Below, piece after piece: positions 9,231-16,870 of a stretch of DNA of 64,000 bases. The stretch's first letter is position 1, and every line of letters starts with the position of its first letter. This DNA comes from PMG-095 sp049324695 (GTDB taxonomy: Bacteria > Myxococcota_A > Polyangia > Polyangiales > Polyangiaceae), in NCBI GenBank assembly GCA_049324695.1, contig JBMOMJ010000013.1, positions 62,001 through 126,000 on the forward strand, read 5' to 3'. The translations under genes and the position numbers were made by a program. The notes under the pieces are model-generated. The model did not search any database and was not told the DNA's origin. It worked only from the letters and a program-made list of their open reading frames with translations.

Positions 9231-9961
9231 GCGATGCGCCGTATGCGGAGATCGAGCGGGAATTTGCGAGTGCGGCGACGAGCGAAGCCGTTCTGAGTCT
9301 TTCACGCAGCGAGCGCGAGAAGCTGCGCGAGTATTGGCTGGCGCGGGCGGACGGCGAACTGACGACGGCACTGTCTTTCGAGTTCATGCTCGAAGACCTG
9401 ATGCAGCTGGGAGCGCCTCCGGAGCTCCGTGCGCTGGCACAACGCGCGATTGGCGACGAACACAAGCACGCCGATTGGTGCCTACGTTGGGCCAAGCTGC
9501 TAGATCCAACGCAACCCGCGTCGGCAAAGCTCGTTGGCACGCGCCCCCTCGAGTTCGACGTTGCCGAGGAGCACGACCAGCGGCTGCTGCGCATCGTTTT
9601 TGGCGGTTGCTTCAGCGAGACAGTTGCGATCCACGTCTTGCGAGCATCCCACGCCCAGATAACCCTCAACAGTGTGCGGCGCTTGAACCATGTGCACATG
9701 AAAGAAGAGCTCGACCACGCTCGCCTCGGCTGGGCGTTCCTCGGTTGGTCGGGTTTGAGCCAGCGCGATCGGGACATGCTCCGCGCGCAGGTTCCGGCGC
9801 TGACTGCGCTCACAAGAGCGACTTGGATGGGAAGTCGTCGAGCATCGAGCCCGGTACTACATGCGCTCGGCTATATGTCGGGTCCGCTCGTAGATGCAGC
9901 CTGTGAAGAAGCGCTCGAAAGCGTGATCATGCCCGGCTTGGCACGGCTCGGCGCGCTCTGA
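9227..9961 (+). CDS. Ferritin-like diiron protein
   Basis: The 244-residue product is helical and shows a full set of diiron ligands: ELTTALSFEFMLED, DEHKHADWC, SETVAIHVLRASHAQ and KEELDHARLGW, that is two pairs of Glu plus ExxH. It has no signal peptide, so it is probably cytoplasmic. The start is placed at GTG 9227 because it overlaps the upstream stop as GTGA; the frame is open to a TTG at 9185. Coupling to a Cys-rich lipoprotein and the nearby second ferritin-like lipoprotein suggest a shared redox or metal role (inference). It could also be a diiron oxygenase; no partner protein indicates a substrate. Confidence 0.7.
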   Translation: MSDAPYAEIEREFASAATSEAVLSLSRSEREKLREYWLARADGELTTALSFEFMLEDLMQLGAPPELRALAQRAIGDEHKHADWCLRWAKLLDPTQPASAKLVGTRPLEFDVAEEHDQRLLRIVFGGCFSETVAIHVLRASHAQITLNSVRRLNHVHMKEELDHARLGWAFLGWSGLSQRDRDMLRAQVPALTALTRATWMGSRRASSPVLHALGYMSGPLVDAACEEALESVIMPGLARLGAL

Positions 9962-10085
9962 ATCGCCGCACGAGCTTGGCCGCGCTAGCCAGCAAGCTGG
10001 AGCTGCGGGTAGAGCCGTACGCCTTCGATCCATGTCATCCACACCGTTGAGTCGTTAGCAATCGGCAGCTCGCGAACGGCGCCCA

Positions 10086-10259
10086 CTAACGCGGGATGGG
10101 CGGCTCTCCGGCAAGCGCGGAGATAATCAAGAAGGTCAACACCATCAGAGCGAGCAGCGACCAAACCACGACGGCGGTATCGCGCCCGCCTTTCATGAAT
10201 TGCTCACGTTCCAACAGGTGCTCTTCTTCGAAGTGCTCCTGAGTTGTTTCAATAGCCAT
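10086..10259 (-). CDS. Small single-pass membrane protein, 57 residues
   Basis: Read directly from the sequence: an ATG at 10259 is preceded by AGGAG at six bases spacing (GCAGGAGTACGCC then ATG). The 57-residue product starts MAIETTQEHFEEEHLLE, an acidic cytoplasmic-type head, has a positively charged KGGR, then a membrane helix of about 21 residues (VVVWSLLALMVLTFLIISALA), and ends GEPPIPR. I do not recognise a family. The strong ribosome-binding site and clean acid-head/membrane-helix design support a real gene that length-filtered gene finders would miss. Confidence 0.65.
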   Translation of the reverse strand: MAIETTQEHFEEEHLLEREQFMKGGRDTAVVVWSLLALMVLTFLIISALAGEPPIPR

Positions 10260-10559
10260 GGCGTACTCCTGCTGTTGAGTCAGCGAGCTGCGCGATTATA
10301 CGACTCACACTCTTCGTGGGAAGCGTTTCTCACACTCGAAATGCAGCACGAGAGTGTTACATCGATTCACAAATTGGGCGGAAACCGACGTCGTTGAATG
10401 CGCAGCTCCGACCGGGAGAGGCGGGGAATCCCCGCGTGCGGCGCAAAGCATGGTTGTGCGCGCGAGACCGACGCAAGCCTAGGAATTTAGGCGAGAACTG
10501 GCGCTACTGCGGCTCGTGTTACGCTCTGCGGCTCATCCGCGCCTTCAGCTTCGCCCCGC
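10260..10559. other. Intergenic region between the small membrane protein and the barrel-like protein
   Basis: This 300-base region lies between divergent genes and should carry both promoters. It is less GC-rich near 10285-10390. I see no strong inverted repeat and no gene that I can support. Confidence 0.4.
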
Positions 10560-11609
10560 ATGAAAATCAAGGTCTCTTGCTTTGCCAGCCTGCTACCCAC
10601 AATCCTGTTGCTGTTCGCGCCGACCAGGGCAGAAGCCGAGGCCCGAGTTGCCGCGGCCATCGCGTGGCAGGGCGAGTGTGACGATCGCGCAGCATTGCAG
10701 CGAGAGACGTTTGCGCGCGGCGTCGCGCTGGAGGAGCCAAATCCGTCGTCCGAAGTGTCATGGAAGCTTTCGGTGCGAGTGCTTCCCGCAGAGAGCTGGG
10801 AAGCCGTGCTGTCACTCTCCGACGCAGCTGGCCATGCTCATGAACGCCGGGTCGAGGCTCGCAGCTGTGAAGAACTGCGCGCTGTAGTCGCCTGGGTGCT
10901 CGTGGTTTTGGCGCGCGACGGGGCGCTACCAACCCAATCGGAGGTCACGAGTTCGAGCGCGGCGTTCGCACCGTTGGCCGACGCGGAAGCTTCTCCGGTG
11001 GCGCCATCCGCAACGTCGAGGCCGGCAAGCGAGGTGCCCGCCGCGGTCGAGCCAATCCTTTCTACCGAGCGCACCGAGAAAGCTCGCGCCGGCAGCAAGC
11101 GCGGCTCATTGGGTCTTGGTTCGCACCTTTCGAGTGGCGTGGGTCTGTTGCCGAGCATCGCAATCGGTCCGACGCTGTACGCGGAGTACGTGCCGCGTGT
11201 TTCCCTGGCCGCGATTCGACTTTCACTCTTCCATTTGCAGACGTGGCCGTACGAGCGCAGCGGAGTCACCTTGGGCGTGGCGCGCCAAGGAGCCCGTCTC
11301 GGTGTCCGCCTGCGCACGGGTTGGGCACCGCTCAGCATCGGCGCGGGCATCGAAGCCGGTCGGCTGTTGGGAGCAGGGTCGGGCACCACGCTCGCTCGAG
11401 CTGGACGTGAATCTGCGCTTTGGTTCGCGGCCGAGGCAGGCCCGAGTTTGAACGCGCCGCTCATTACCAATGTTCTTTCCATGGAGCTCGGAGCCGCCTT
11501 GGCCTACGCGCCGCTGTCCTACTCGTTCGAGTTCGGCAACGGCGACGAGGTGTCTCGTTCCGAGAACGTCGAGCTTCGGGCGTTCGCCGGTCTCTCGGCC
11601 AAGCTTTAG
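10560..11609 (+). CDS. Secreted protein with predicted C-terminal beta-barrel (sigma module 1)
   Basis: The 349-residue product has a signal peptide (ends TRAEA), an N-terminal domain of about 100 residues with two cysteines (WQGECDDRAAL and EARSCEELRAVVAWVLVVLA), a low-complexity Ser/Ala/Glu linker, and a C-terminal part of alternating hydrophobic strands (GVGLLPSIAIGPTLYAEYVP, GARLGVRLRTGWAPLSIGAG) ending in a Leu, as outer-membrane barrels do. It is similar in design to the product at 44041. Both lie just upstream of an ECF sigma gene. No function is known; a surface sensor or transport role linked to the sigma module is inference. Confidence 0.65.
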   Translation: MKIKVSCFASLLPTILLLFAPTRAEAEARVAAAIAWQGECDDRAALQRETFARGVALEEPNPSSEVSWKLSVRVLPAESWEAVLSLSDAAGHAHERRVEARSCEELRAVVAWVLVVLARDGALPTQSEVTSSSAAFAPLADAEASPVAPSATSRPASEVPAAVEPILSTERTEKARAGSKRGSLGLGSHLSSGVGLLPSIAIGPTLYAEYVPRVSLAAIRLSLFHLQTWPYERSGVTLGVARQGARLGVRLRTGWAPLSIGAGIEAGRLLGAGSGTTLARAGRESALWFAAEAGPSLNAPLITNVLSMELGAALAYAPLSYSFEFGNGDEVSRSENVELRAFAGLSAKL

Positions 11610-11626
11610 TTCACGAAGTGTCCCCT

Positions 11627-11640
11627 TTCCGTGATCCAAA
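11627..11640 (+). promoter_or_regulatory. TTYCGTGATC motif copy 1, candidate promoter element
   Basis: The 14 bases TTCCGTGATCCAAA lie 34 bases before the start of the sigma gene at 11674. The same 14 bases occur at 13006-13019 and a shortened form, TTTTCGTGATC, at 44036 and 45282. All four copies lie at gene starts of the two related sigma modules. A role as the -35 region of an ECF-dependent promoter is inference. Confidence 0.4.
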
Positions 11641-11673
11641 CACGCGGCTGGGAGCTTTGAGCGGAATGGACGC

Positions 11674-12249
11674 ATGATTCCACTCGACGCCGAGGCCACG
11701 CTCCCGGAAGTCGTGAGCGACACGACCTCCGGGACGCCGGCTCAGCGCGTGCGCGAGGTGGTCGCGCGGGACTACGCCTTGGTTTGGCGCTTCCTACGCC
11801 GTCTCGGAGTTGCCGAAGGTGAGGTCGACGACCTGGCGCAAGCGGTGTTCGCCCGCGTGTTGGCGCGCGCCGAGGTGATAGTTCCCGGAGCCGAACGTGC
11901 CTACCTCATGAAAGCCGCGTTCCATGCCTCTTTCGAGGGACGGCGCGCCGCTTCACGCGCTCGCGCGCGACTTTCAGCGGTCGAGCCAGAAGAGCTCGGA
12001 AGCGTTGAACCACTCCCGGACGAGTCGTTGCACGAGCGTCGCCAGCGTGCGTTGCTAGATGCAGCGCTCGCGCGCCTCTCGCCGGACCTGCGCGCCGTAT
12101 TCACGCTGTTCGAGCTCGAGGAGCTGACGTTCACGGAAATCTCCGAGTTTCTCGGAATTCCGCGCGGAACAGTGGCTTCACGCCTCAGAAAAGCGCGGCA
12201 AGTGTTTACCGACGCCGTGAAGCGTCTCGGAAGCGGGGATTTGCGATGA
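11674..12249 (+). CDS. ECF-type RNA polymerase sigma factor (module 1)
   Basis: The 191-residue protein has sigma-70 region 2 (RDYALVWRFLRRLGV, then DDLAQAVFARVL for core binding and -10 recognition, residues about 30-95) and region 4 (LRAVFTLFELEELTFTEISEFLGIPRGTVASRLRKAR, about 130-180) with the helix-turn-helix for -35 recognition. Length and two-domain build are those of ECF sigma factors. Its stop overlaps the next gene by four bases (ATGA at 12246), so the two are co-translated. The motif at 11627 may mean autoregulation. Confidence 0.9.
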   Translation: MIPLDAEATLPEVVSDTTSGTPAQRVREVVARDYALVWRFLRRLGVAEGEVDDLAQAVFARVLARAEVIVPGAERAYLMKAAFHASFEGRRAASRARARLSAVEPEELGSVEPLPDESLHERRQRALLDAALARLSPDLRAVFTLFELEELTFTEISEFLGIPRGTVASRLRKARQVFTDAVKRLGSGDLR

Positions 12250-13013
12250 CCGAAGAAACCGAGCCCGATCGCTTGATGCGTAGCGGCGATACGCGATTGC
12301 GTTCGCTGCTGGAATCGGCGCGCCGCGATGCACCGTCCGCGCGAGCTTTGCGACGTGCACCGGTCGCGATCAGCGCGCTGCTTGCAGCGGGCACTGCGGA
12401 GGCCGCCGGCGCAGCGTTGGGGGGCACTGCAGCGGCGGCAGCACCAAAAGCGGCGACCTTGGCAATCACCACAGCGGGAAAGTGGCTTGCCATCGGCGTC
12501 GTGACCGGTTCGCTGTTCTCGGCCGGCGCACTCGAGTTGCAGCCGGCAAAGCCTCCAGGCAGCACATCGACTCGGCCGAAGATCACTCAGGCGGCGCCGA
12601 AAAGTCGCAACACTTCCGCGCCATCGGAACGCAAAGCCGAACCTGTCGAGCCCATCGCTGCGATCGCGGCGTCGGCCACGGTGGTCAACGCTGAGGTTCG
12701 GACGGCGCCCACGCCCAGCTCGTCCATTCGCGCCGCTGCACGAGCTGATCTTGCGCGCGAAATTGCTGTACTCGACGCTGCCACGGCCGCGCTCTCCGCG
12801 GGCGCGCCGGATCGGGCACTTCGATTATTGGATAGCGCGCCCGAGCTGCGCACACTCGCACCGGAGGCCACGGTGCTGCGCGTTCGAGCGCTGCTGCGCT
12901 CCGGTCGGCGCGATGCCGCGCGCCAGGTGGTGGAAGCTTTCGCAATCAGCGCGCCGAAGGCGCCGCAGCTCGCCGTCCTACGCGAGCTCATCACCAGCGA
13001 GAAGATTCCGTGA
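12246..13013 (+). CDS. Single-pass membrane partner of ECF sigma, helical-repeat C terminus (module 1)
   Basis: The 255-residue product has a cytoplasmic N terminus of about 70 residues (RLRSLLESARRDAPS), one membrane helix (KWLAIGVVTGSLFSAGALEL), a Pro/Ser/Ala-rich stretch, and a C-terminal helical region (REIAVLDAATAALSAGAPDRALRLLDS, then LRSGRRDAARQVVEAF) that looks like TPR-type repeats. Position and coupling to the sigma gene suggest an anti-sigma factor, but no zinc-binding anti-sigma HxxxCxxC motif is present. Equivalent proteins occur at 42414 and 45955. Anti-sigma activity is therefore inferred from position only. Confidence 0.65.
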   Translation: MTEETEPDRLMRSGDTRLRSLLESARRDAPSARALRRAPVAISALLAAGTAEAAGAALGGTAAAAAPKAATLAITTAGKWLAIGVVTGSLFSAGALELQPAKPPGSTSTRPKITQAAPKSRNTSAPSERKAEPVEPIAAIAASATVVNAEVRTAPTPSSSIRAAARADLAREIAVLDAATAALSAGAPDRALRLLDSAPELRTLAPEATVLRVRALLRSGRRDAARQVVEAFAISAPKAPQLAVLRELITSEKIP

Positions 13014-13019
13014 TCCAAA
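13006..13019 (+). promoter_or_regulatory. TTYCGTGATC motif copy 2, candidate promoter element
   Basis: TTCCGTGATCCAAA repeats the element at 11627 exactly. Here it overlaps the stop codon of the upstream gene and lies 38 bases before the LDLa-repeat lipoprotein start, suggesting that the lipoprotein has its own sigma-dependent promoter (inference). Confidence 0.4.
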
Positions 13020-13056
13020 TGCGGTGCTCCAGTCTTCAAAGGACACGGAGGTTGTG

Positions 13057-14085
13057 ATGAACGCGACTAAACTGACGTCCTTACTTGCTGTGCCGCTCTT
13101 TGCGCTCGGCTGTACTCAGGTGCCCGTCGACATCGGCGACAAGCTACAAGGTGGTAACGCCGGTGAAGCTAGCGGCATGGGCAAAGGCGGCAGCGGTAAC
13201 GCAAGCGGCGGCAAAACCGGAATGGGTTCGGGTGGGAGCCTGGCCAAGGGCGGCAACGCCAGCGGGGGCAGCGGTGCAACTGGGATGGGCAGCGGCGGCT
13301 CGGGCGCAGTGAGCAGCTTCGACTGCGGCGACAGCACGACTATCCCGGCCGAGAAACGTTGCGACGGTCACGTCGACTGCATGACCGGCAACGATGAAAA
13401 TCCGATGCTGTGCGACCTGTTCACGTGTTCGAACGGGGCCGTGATCGCGGGCAATCTGCGTTGTGATCGGCACGTAGACTGCATGGACGGTAGTGACGAA
13501 GGGCCGATGTTGTGCGGCGACGAGCCGCCTACCTTCGAATGCTCCGACGGGCAGCTCATCGACCTAGTCCAGCGCTGCAACGGCATGCAGGACTGCATGG
13601 ATGGCAGCGACGAAGCGCGCAGCACCTGCGGCGAGGTGTTCCGCTTTCTGTGCGACGACGGCAGCGAGGTAAAGCCGGAAAAGCTGTGCGACGGCGTCAA
13701 CGACTGCATGAATGGCAAGGACGAAGCCGTGGCGATGTGTGGGATGGGTGGCAGCGTCTACACCTGCACGAATGGGCAAACCATTCCGCGCACGAAGAAG
13801 TGCGACAGCGTGCGCGATTGCAGCGACGGCAGCGACTTGAACGATCCCACCTGCTCACCCGACGCCTTGTTCTTTTGCGATGAGCACTTCATGCCATTCA
13901 GCAAGGTGTGCGACGGTTTCTCGGATTGTGCCGCAGCCATCGACGAGCACCCCACGAACTGCGACCGTTTGCAGCAGTTCAAGTGCGCGAACGGCTCGTC
14001 GGTACCCCTACAAAAGCGCTGCGACGGCAACGCTGACTGCGCAGATTCGAGCGACGAGGCCGCCGTGATCTGCTCGCAGGAGTGA
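13057..14085 (+). CDS. Lipoprotein with seven LDL-receptor class A-like repeats
   Basis: The 342-residue product starts at an ATG with GGAGG five bases upstream and has a lipobox (LAVPLFALGC). A Gly/Ser linker of about 60 residues leads to seven repeats of about 38 residues, each with the pattern FxCxxG..(I/V)P...(R/K)CDG..DCxxGxDE...C. The acidic DGxxDC..GSDE cluster is the calcium cage of LDLa modules. Each repeat has four cysteines, not the canonical six: positions 1 and 3 are missing in every copy, which would remove one disulfide. LDLa modules bind proteins, so an adhesion or prey-contact role is possible but not shown. A strong terminator follows at 14097. Confidence 0.85.
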   Translation: MNATKLTSLLAVPLFALGCTQVPVDIGDKLQGGNAGEASGMGKGGSGNASGGKTGMGSGGSLAKGGNASGGSGATGMGSGGSGAVSSFDCGDSTTIPAEKRCDGHVDCMTGNDENPMLCDLFTCSNGAVIAGNLRCDRHVDCMDGSDEGPMLCGDEPPTFECSDGQLIDLVQRCNGMQDCMDGSDEARSTCGEVFRFLCDDGSEVKPEKLCDGVNDCMNGKDEAVAMCGMGGSVYTCTNGQTIPRTKKCDSVRDCSDGSDLNDPTCSPDALFFCDEHFMPFSKVCDGFSDCAAAIDEHPTNCDRLQQFKCANGSSVPLQKRCDGNADCADSSDEAAVICSQE

Positions 14086-14096
14086 GCGCATGAAGT

Positions 14097-14130
14097 AGCG
14101 CGCGCCGAAGCAACCCGCTCGGCGCGCGCT
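14097..14130. terminator. Strong hairpin between convergent genes, likely bidirectional terminator
   Basis: A perfect 12-bp stem, AGCGCGCGCCGA (14097-14108) with TCGGCGCGCGCT (14119-14130), has a 10-base loop and is followed by TTACTGTT on the plus strand. It lies 12 bases after the LDLa gene and 18 bases before the end of the convergent gene. Confidence 0.7.
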
Positions 14131-14147
14131 TTACTGTTCGCTTTTCG

Positions 14148-15128
14148 TCAGCCGTCCCAGAGGATCCCGACGCGCAGTCCACCACGTACGAAATGCGCCG
14201 CAGGGCGATCACCACCCGCAAAATAGTACTCGTACGTTGCCGCAACACCGGCCCACGGCAGAACGTTGCGAATACGTAGCGCGATGATGCCGATCGAGGT
14301 CCCAATGCGAGCTCCGAAACTCAGGCGCGTGTTGTCGGCTTGGAACAGCGCCACCGGCCCAACCTCCACGTCGTAACGCCAATTCACATCGCGAATGCGC
14401 AAGACGAGCGGCAACGCCGGAAAGTAGTTGACCACGAATTCGGTTTGTTGAGCACCCGGGCGCAACATGGCTCCTCCGCCGAACTCGACGCCAAACAAGA
14501 GGCTCATGTGAGGCGACAGGCCATACCCAGGCAAAACGCGCGCGAGACCGCCGCCGCCGAAGGTCCAACGGCCGGCTGTCTGGCGTAATTGCACGTTGCC
14601 GCCCGTCTCGAGACCGAGCGTCCAACGTGCGTGATCGGTCTGTCGACTCTTGAACCCAGAACGCGCCGGCACCCAGAACGGACAGTCGCGTTCGGCGCGG
14701 GCTAACGCTTGCTCGAGAGCGCGCTGCTGGCGCTCGATCGAAAGAGCATTCCAGAAACACGCACTTTCACCGGACGCCGTGTAGAGCGTCCGCGGATCAC
14801 CAGCTTGCCGCGCACGTAAACGAAGCGTGTCCAACGCCTGGCTTCGAGCCGCTGGGGTGGCTCGGCAAACGGATTCGAGCAGCGCCGGCACGACGGTGCG
14901 CATGGCTTCTTCGTCCAGAAACCATCCGCTCGCTTCGGTGCTGGTCACGATGCGTTCGAGATCCGTTAACAAAGCGTCAGCCGCAGCTGATTCCGCAGCC
15001 GCCGCGCTGTGCGGCTCGTCCGCGCGAGCGTCGGGCGTGAGCATCAAGGCGGAGACAGCCAGCAGGGCGCCAAAAACGCGTTCTCGCGCGATGAGCGAGA
15101 ACGGTTCGAAGCGGCGGCCGAGCCTCAA
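14148..15128 (-). CDS. Secreted protein with predicted C-terminal beta-barrel
   Basis: The product, 326 residues if started at TTG 15128, has a signal peptide (ERVFGALLAVSALMLTPDARA), an N-terminal helical half with two cysteines (LLESVCRATPAA and SACFWNALS), and a C-terminal half of amphipathic strands rich in Gly and aromatic residues (LLFGVEFGGGAMLRP, YDVEVGPVALF, GLRVGILW) ending like an outer-membrane barrel. The start is uncertain: no ribosome-binding site is evident and the frame is open upstream into the CotH gene. It lies 56 bases after the CotH-family gene and is probably its operon partner. Function unknown. Confidence 0.6.
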   Translation of the reverse strand: MRLGRRFEPFSLIARERVFGALLAVSALMLTPDARADEPHSAAAAESAAADALLTDLERIVTSTEASGWFLDEEAMRTVVPALLESVCRATPAARSQALDTLRLRARQAGDPRTLYTASGESACFWNALSIERQQRALEQALARAERDCPFWVPARSGFKSRQTDHARWTLGLETGGNVQLRQTAGRWTFGGGGLARVLPGYGLSPHMSLLFGVEFGGGAMLRPGAQQTEFVVNYFPALPLVLRIRDVNWRYDVEVGPVALFQADNTRLSFGARIGTSIGIIALRIRNVLPWAGVAATYEYYFAGGDRPAAHFVRGGLRVGILWDG

Positions 15129-15184
15129 GCAGGGGGAGCGTAGCACGCGTCGTGTGGTGCGCGCACTTTGCGACGCGTCTTGCC

Positions 15185-16636
15185 TCAGGGCGCGGCCAGG
15201 AGATCGGCGCGGAGCTTTTCGGGGCGCTCTTCGATCGTGGTCAGCACGGATTGGTATGCACTCTCGAACGCTGCGTTCGTGTACTCCTTGCGCGGATCGA
15301 GGTAGACATGCTCTCGAATCTGCGCGTAGTACGCGCCGGCGCGCTGGGAGAGATCTGCCTGCTCGTAGATGTCTGCCATCTCGGCCACCGCCTGTGCGTA
15401 GGCAGACTTGCACTCGGCGTTTTCCAGGCACTTTCGAAATACGAGCCCGGCCGTGATTTTGCCATTGTCGCGATCGCCTTGGCGGGCGATGCCGAACACT
15501 GGAATGTGCGGGCGACCCGAGTCTCTAAAGGGCTTCATCGCCATGTCCATGCCCCACGGCAAGAACACGAAGCGGCCATCGACGGGATCCTCGTAGATGC
15601 GAAAGTTGTTGGGGAAGAACATCGTGTACGCGTACATGTCCCATTGGTTCACGGCGGCTTCGGCTGCGGTGAAGCGGAGGAAATGTGATAGGCGTAGCTT
15701 CTCACCGACGGATTGCGAAAAGTTCGTGGCGTCAGCGCTTTGCACGCCAGCGATGAGAGCGACGAGTCCTGAGCGGTCGTTGAGCGTCTCGTTGGTTTCG
15801 AGGTCGAACGCGGTTTCGGCTCCGGGCACGAAGTCCTTGCCGCCTTCTTCATACAGGTTGCCATCATTGCTCTCGAACCAGCGAGCGAGGAAGGTCTTGT
15901 CTTCGGCCTCGATGTTTGCGTAGACGCCGTAGAACTCGCCGTTCACGTAAACCAGCGCGTTGTTTGCGCGCGGCGCCGGCAAATTGGCCGCGCGAAACAG
16001 CTCGTAGGCTAGCCGCTCCGCCATGAACGAGGGATCTTCGCTCATGTTGTTCAGGGTCAAGCGTCGTAAGCCGCGAAACGATTGCTTCGGAACGAAAGCG
16101 TCGAATTTGATTTTGAAGGCGCTCTTCTTGTCCAACTTTCGAAAGCTGGATTCTCCCTTGATGCGCAGCCCTACGTTTTCGATGACCTCGTCGCCATAGC
16201 GGAGAGTGGCCGGCACATACTCGTCCGTTTTGGGGTCCGCCCAGCTCGTCAGCGCGTCCAACGCGGCGACCGATTCCGCAGGCAGCTCGATATCGAAGCG
16301 GGGCAAGCGTTCCGGCGCGTACAGTTCCGCGCTGGGATCTGTGATGGGGCCCGCACCCGCTGCTCCGGCGTCAGCGTGCAGCGCTCCGGCTGCACCCGCT
16401 TCGTTCGCCGCGGTACCACCCGTGGCGGCGCCGCCTTGTACTTCGGCCGCGCCCGACGTTCCCGCGCTGTCGCTTCCCCCGGCAGAGTTCGAACCGCCGA
16501 GTGCGGTAGAACCGCCGTTTGCCGGTGTTCCGCCGCTAGTTCCGCCGGCACCAACATTGTCGCCGCGATCACTCCCGGAGCACGCAGCGATCACCAAACC
16601 CAAAACCAAGCCGATGCGCATCCGAACGTAAGGCAT
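15185..16636 (-). CDS. CotH-kinase-family lipoprotein
   Basis: The 483-residue product has a lipobox (LVLGLVIAAC), a Gly/Ala/Thr linker of about 80 residues and a CotH-type domain. Seen directly are the opening RFDIELPAESVAAL, GLRIKGESSFRKLDKKSAFKIKFD, LTLNNMSEDPSF, ANNALVYVNGEFYGVYANIE, and a later WDMYAYTMFFPNNFRIYEDP with LPWGMDMAMK. CotH proteins are atypical kinases; family members in spores and fungi act on surface proteins. Here the kinase would face outside the cell. Two starts are possible: 16636 with GGGTGG upstream (chosen) and 16621. It probably leads the operon that includes the downstream barrel-like protein. Confidence 0.85.
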   Translation of the reverse strand: MPYVRMRIGLVLGLVIAACSGSDRGDNVGAGGTSGGTPANGGSTALGGSNSAGGSDSAGTSGAAEVQGGAATGGTAANEAGAAGALHADAGAAGAGPITDPSAELYAPERLPRFDIELPAESVAALDALTSWADPKTDEYVPATLRYGDEVIENVGLRIKGESSFRKLDKKSAFKIKFDAFVPKQSFRGLRRLTLNNMSEDPSFMAERLAYELFRAANLPAPRANNALVYVNGEFYGVYANIEAEDKTFLARWFESNDGNLYEEGGKDFVPGAETAFDLETNETLNDRSGLVALIAGVQSADATNFSQSVGEKLRLSHFLRFTAAEAAVNQWDMYAYTMFFPNNFRIYEDPVDGRFVFLPWGMDMAMKPFRDSGRPHIPVFGIARQGDRDNGKITAGLVFRKCLENAECKSAYAQAVAEMADIYEQADLSQRAGAYYAQIREHVYLDPRKEYTNAAFESAYQSVLTTIEERPEKLRADLLAAP

Positions 16637-16870
16637 TCGAACCACCCAGTGTGACAGGAACTGGTAGCACTCGGAACCAAAGCTTTCGCGCGATCGGGCA
16701 ATGGCTGCGCCAAAGACCCTCTGCCTGCGACCTTGCCACACCTCGACGGCTTGCCCGCGGCTGCTCTCACCAGTGCACCGCGGATGATCCCATCTCACAT
16801 ACGCTGCACTAGCAGCCAAAACTTTCAGCGGTTCGCGACGCGCACGCCGCGATTGCCGTAAAGTAGCTAC

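Noticed and set aside
12751..13056. Upstream extension of the LDLa lipoprotein
   Set aside because: It overlaps the sigma partner gene in another frame; GGAGG and a lipobox at 13057 define the start.
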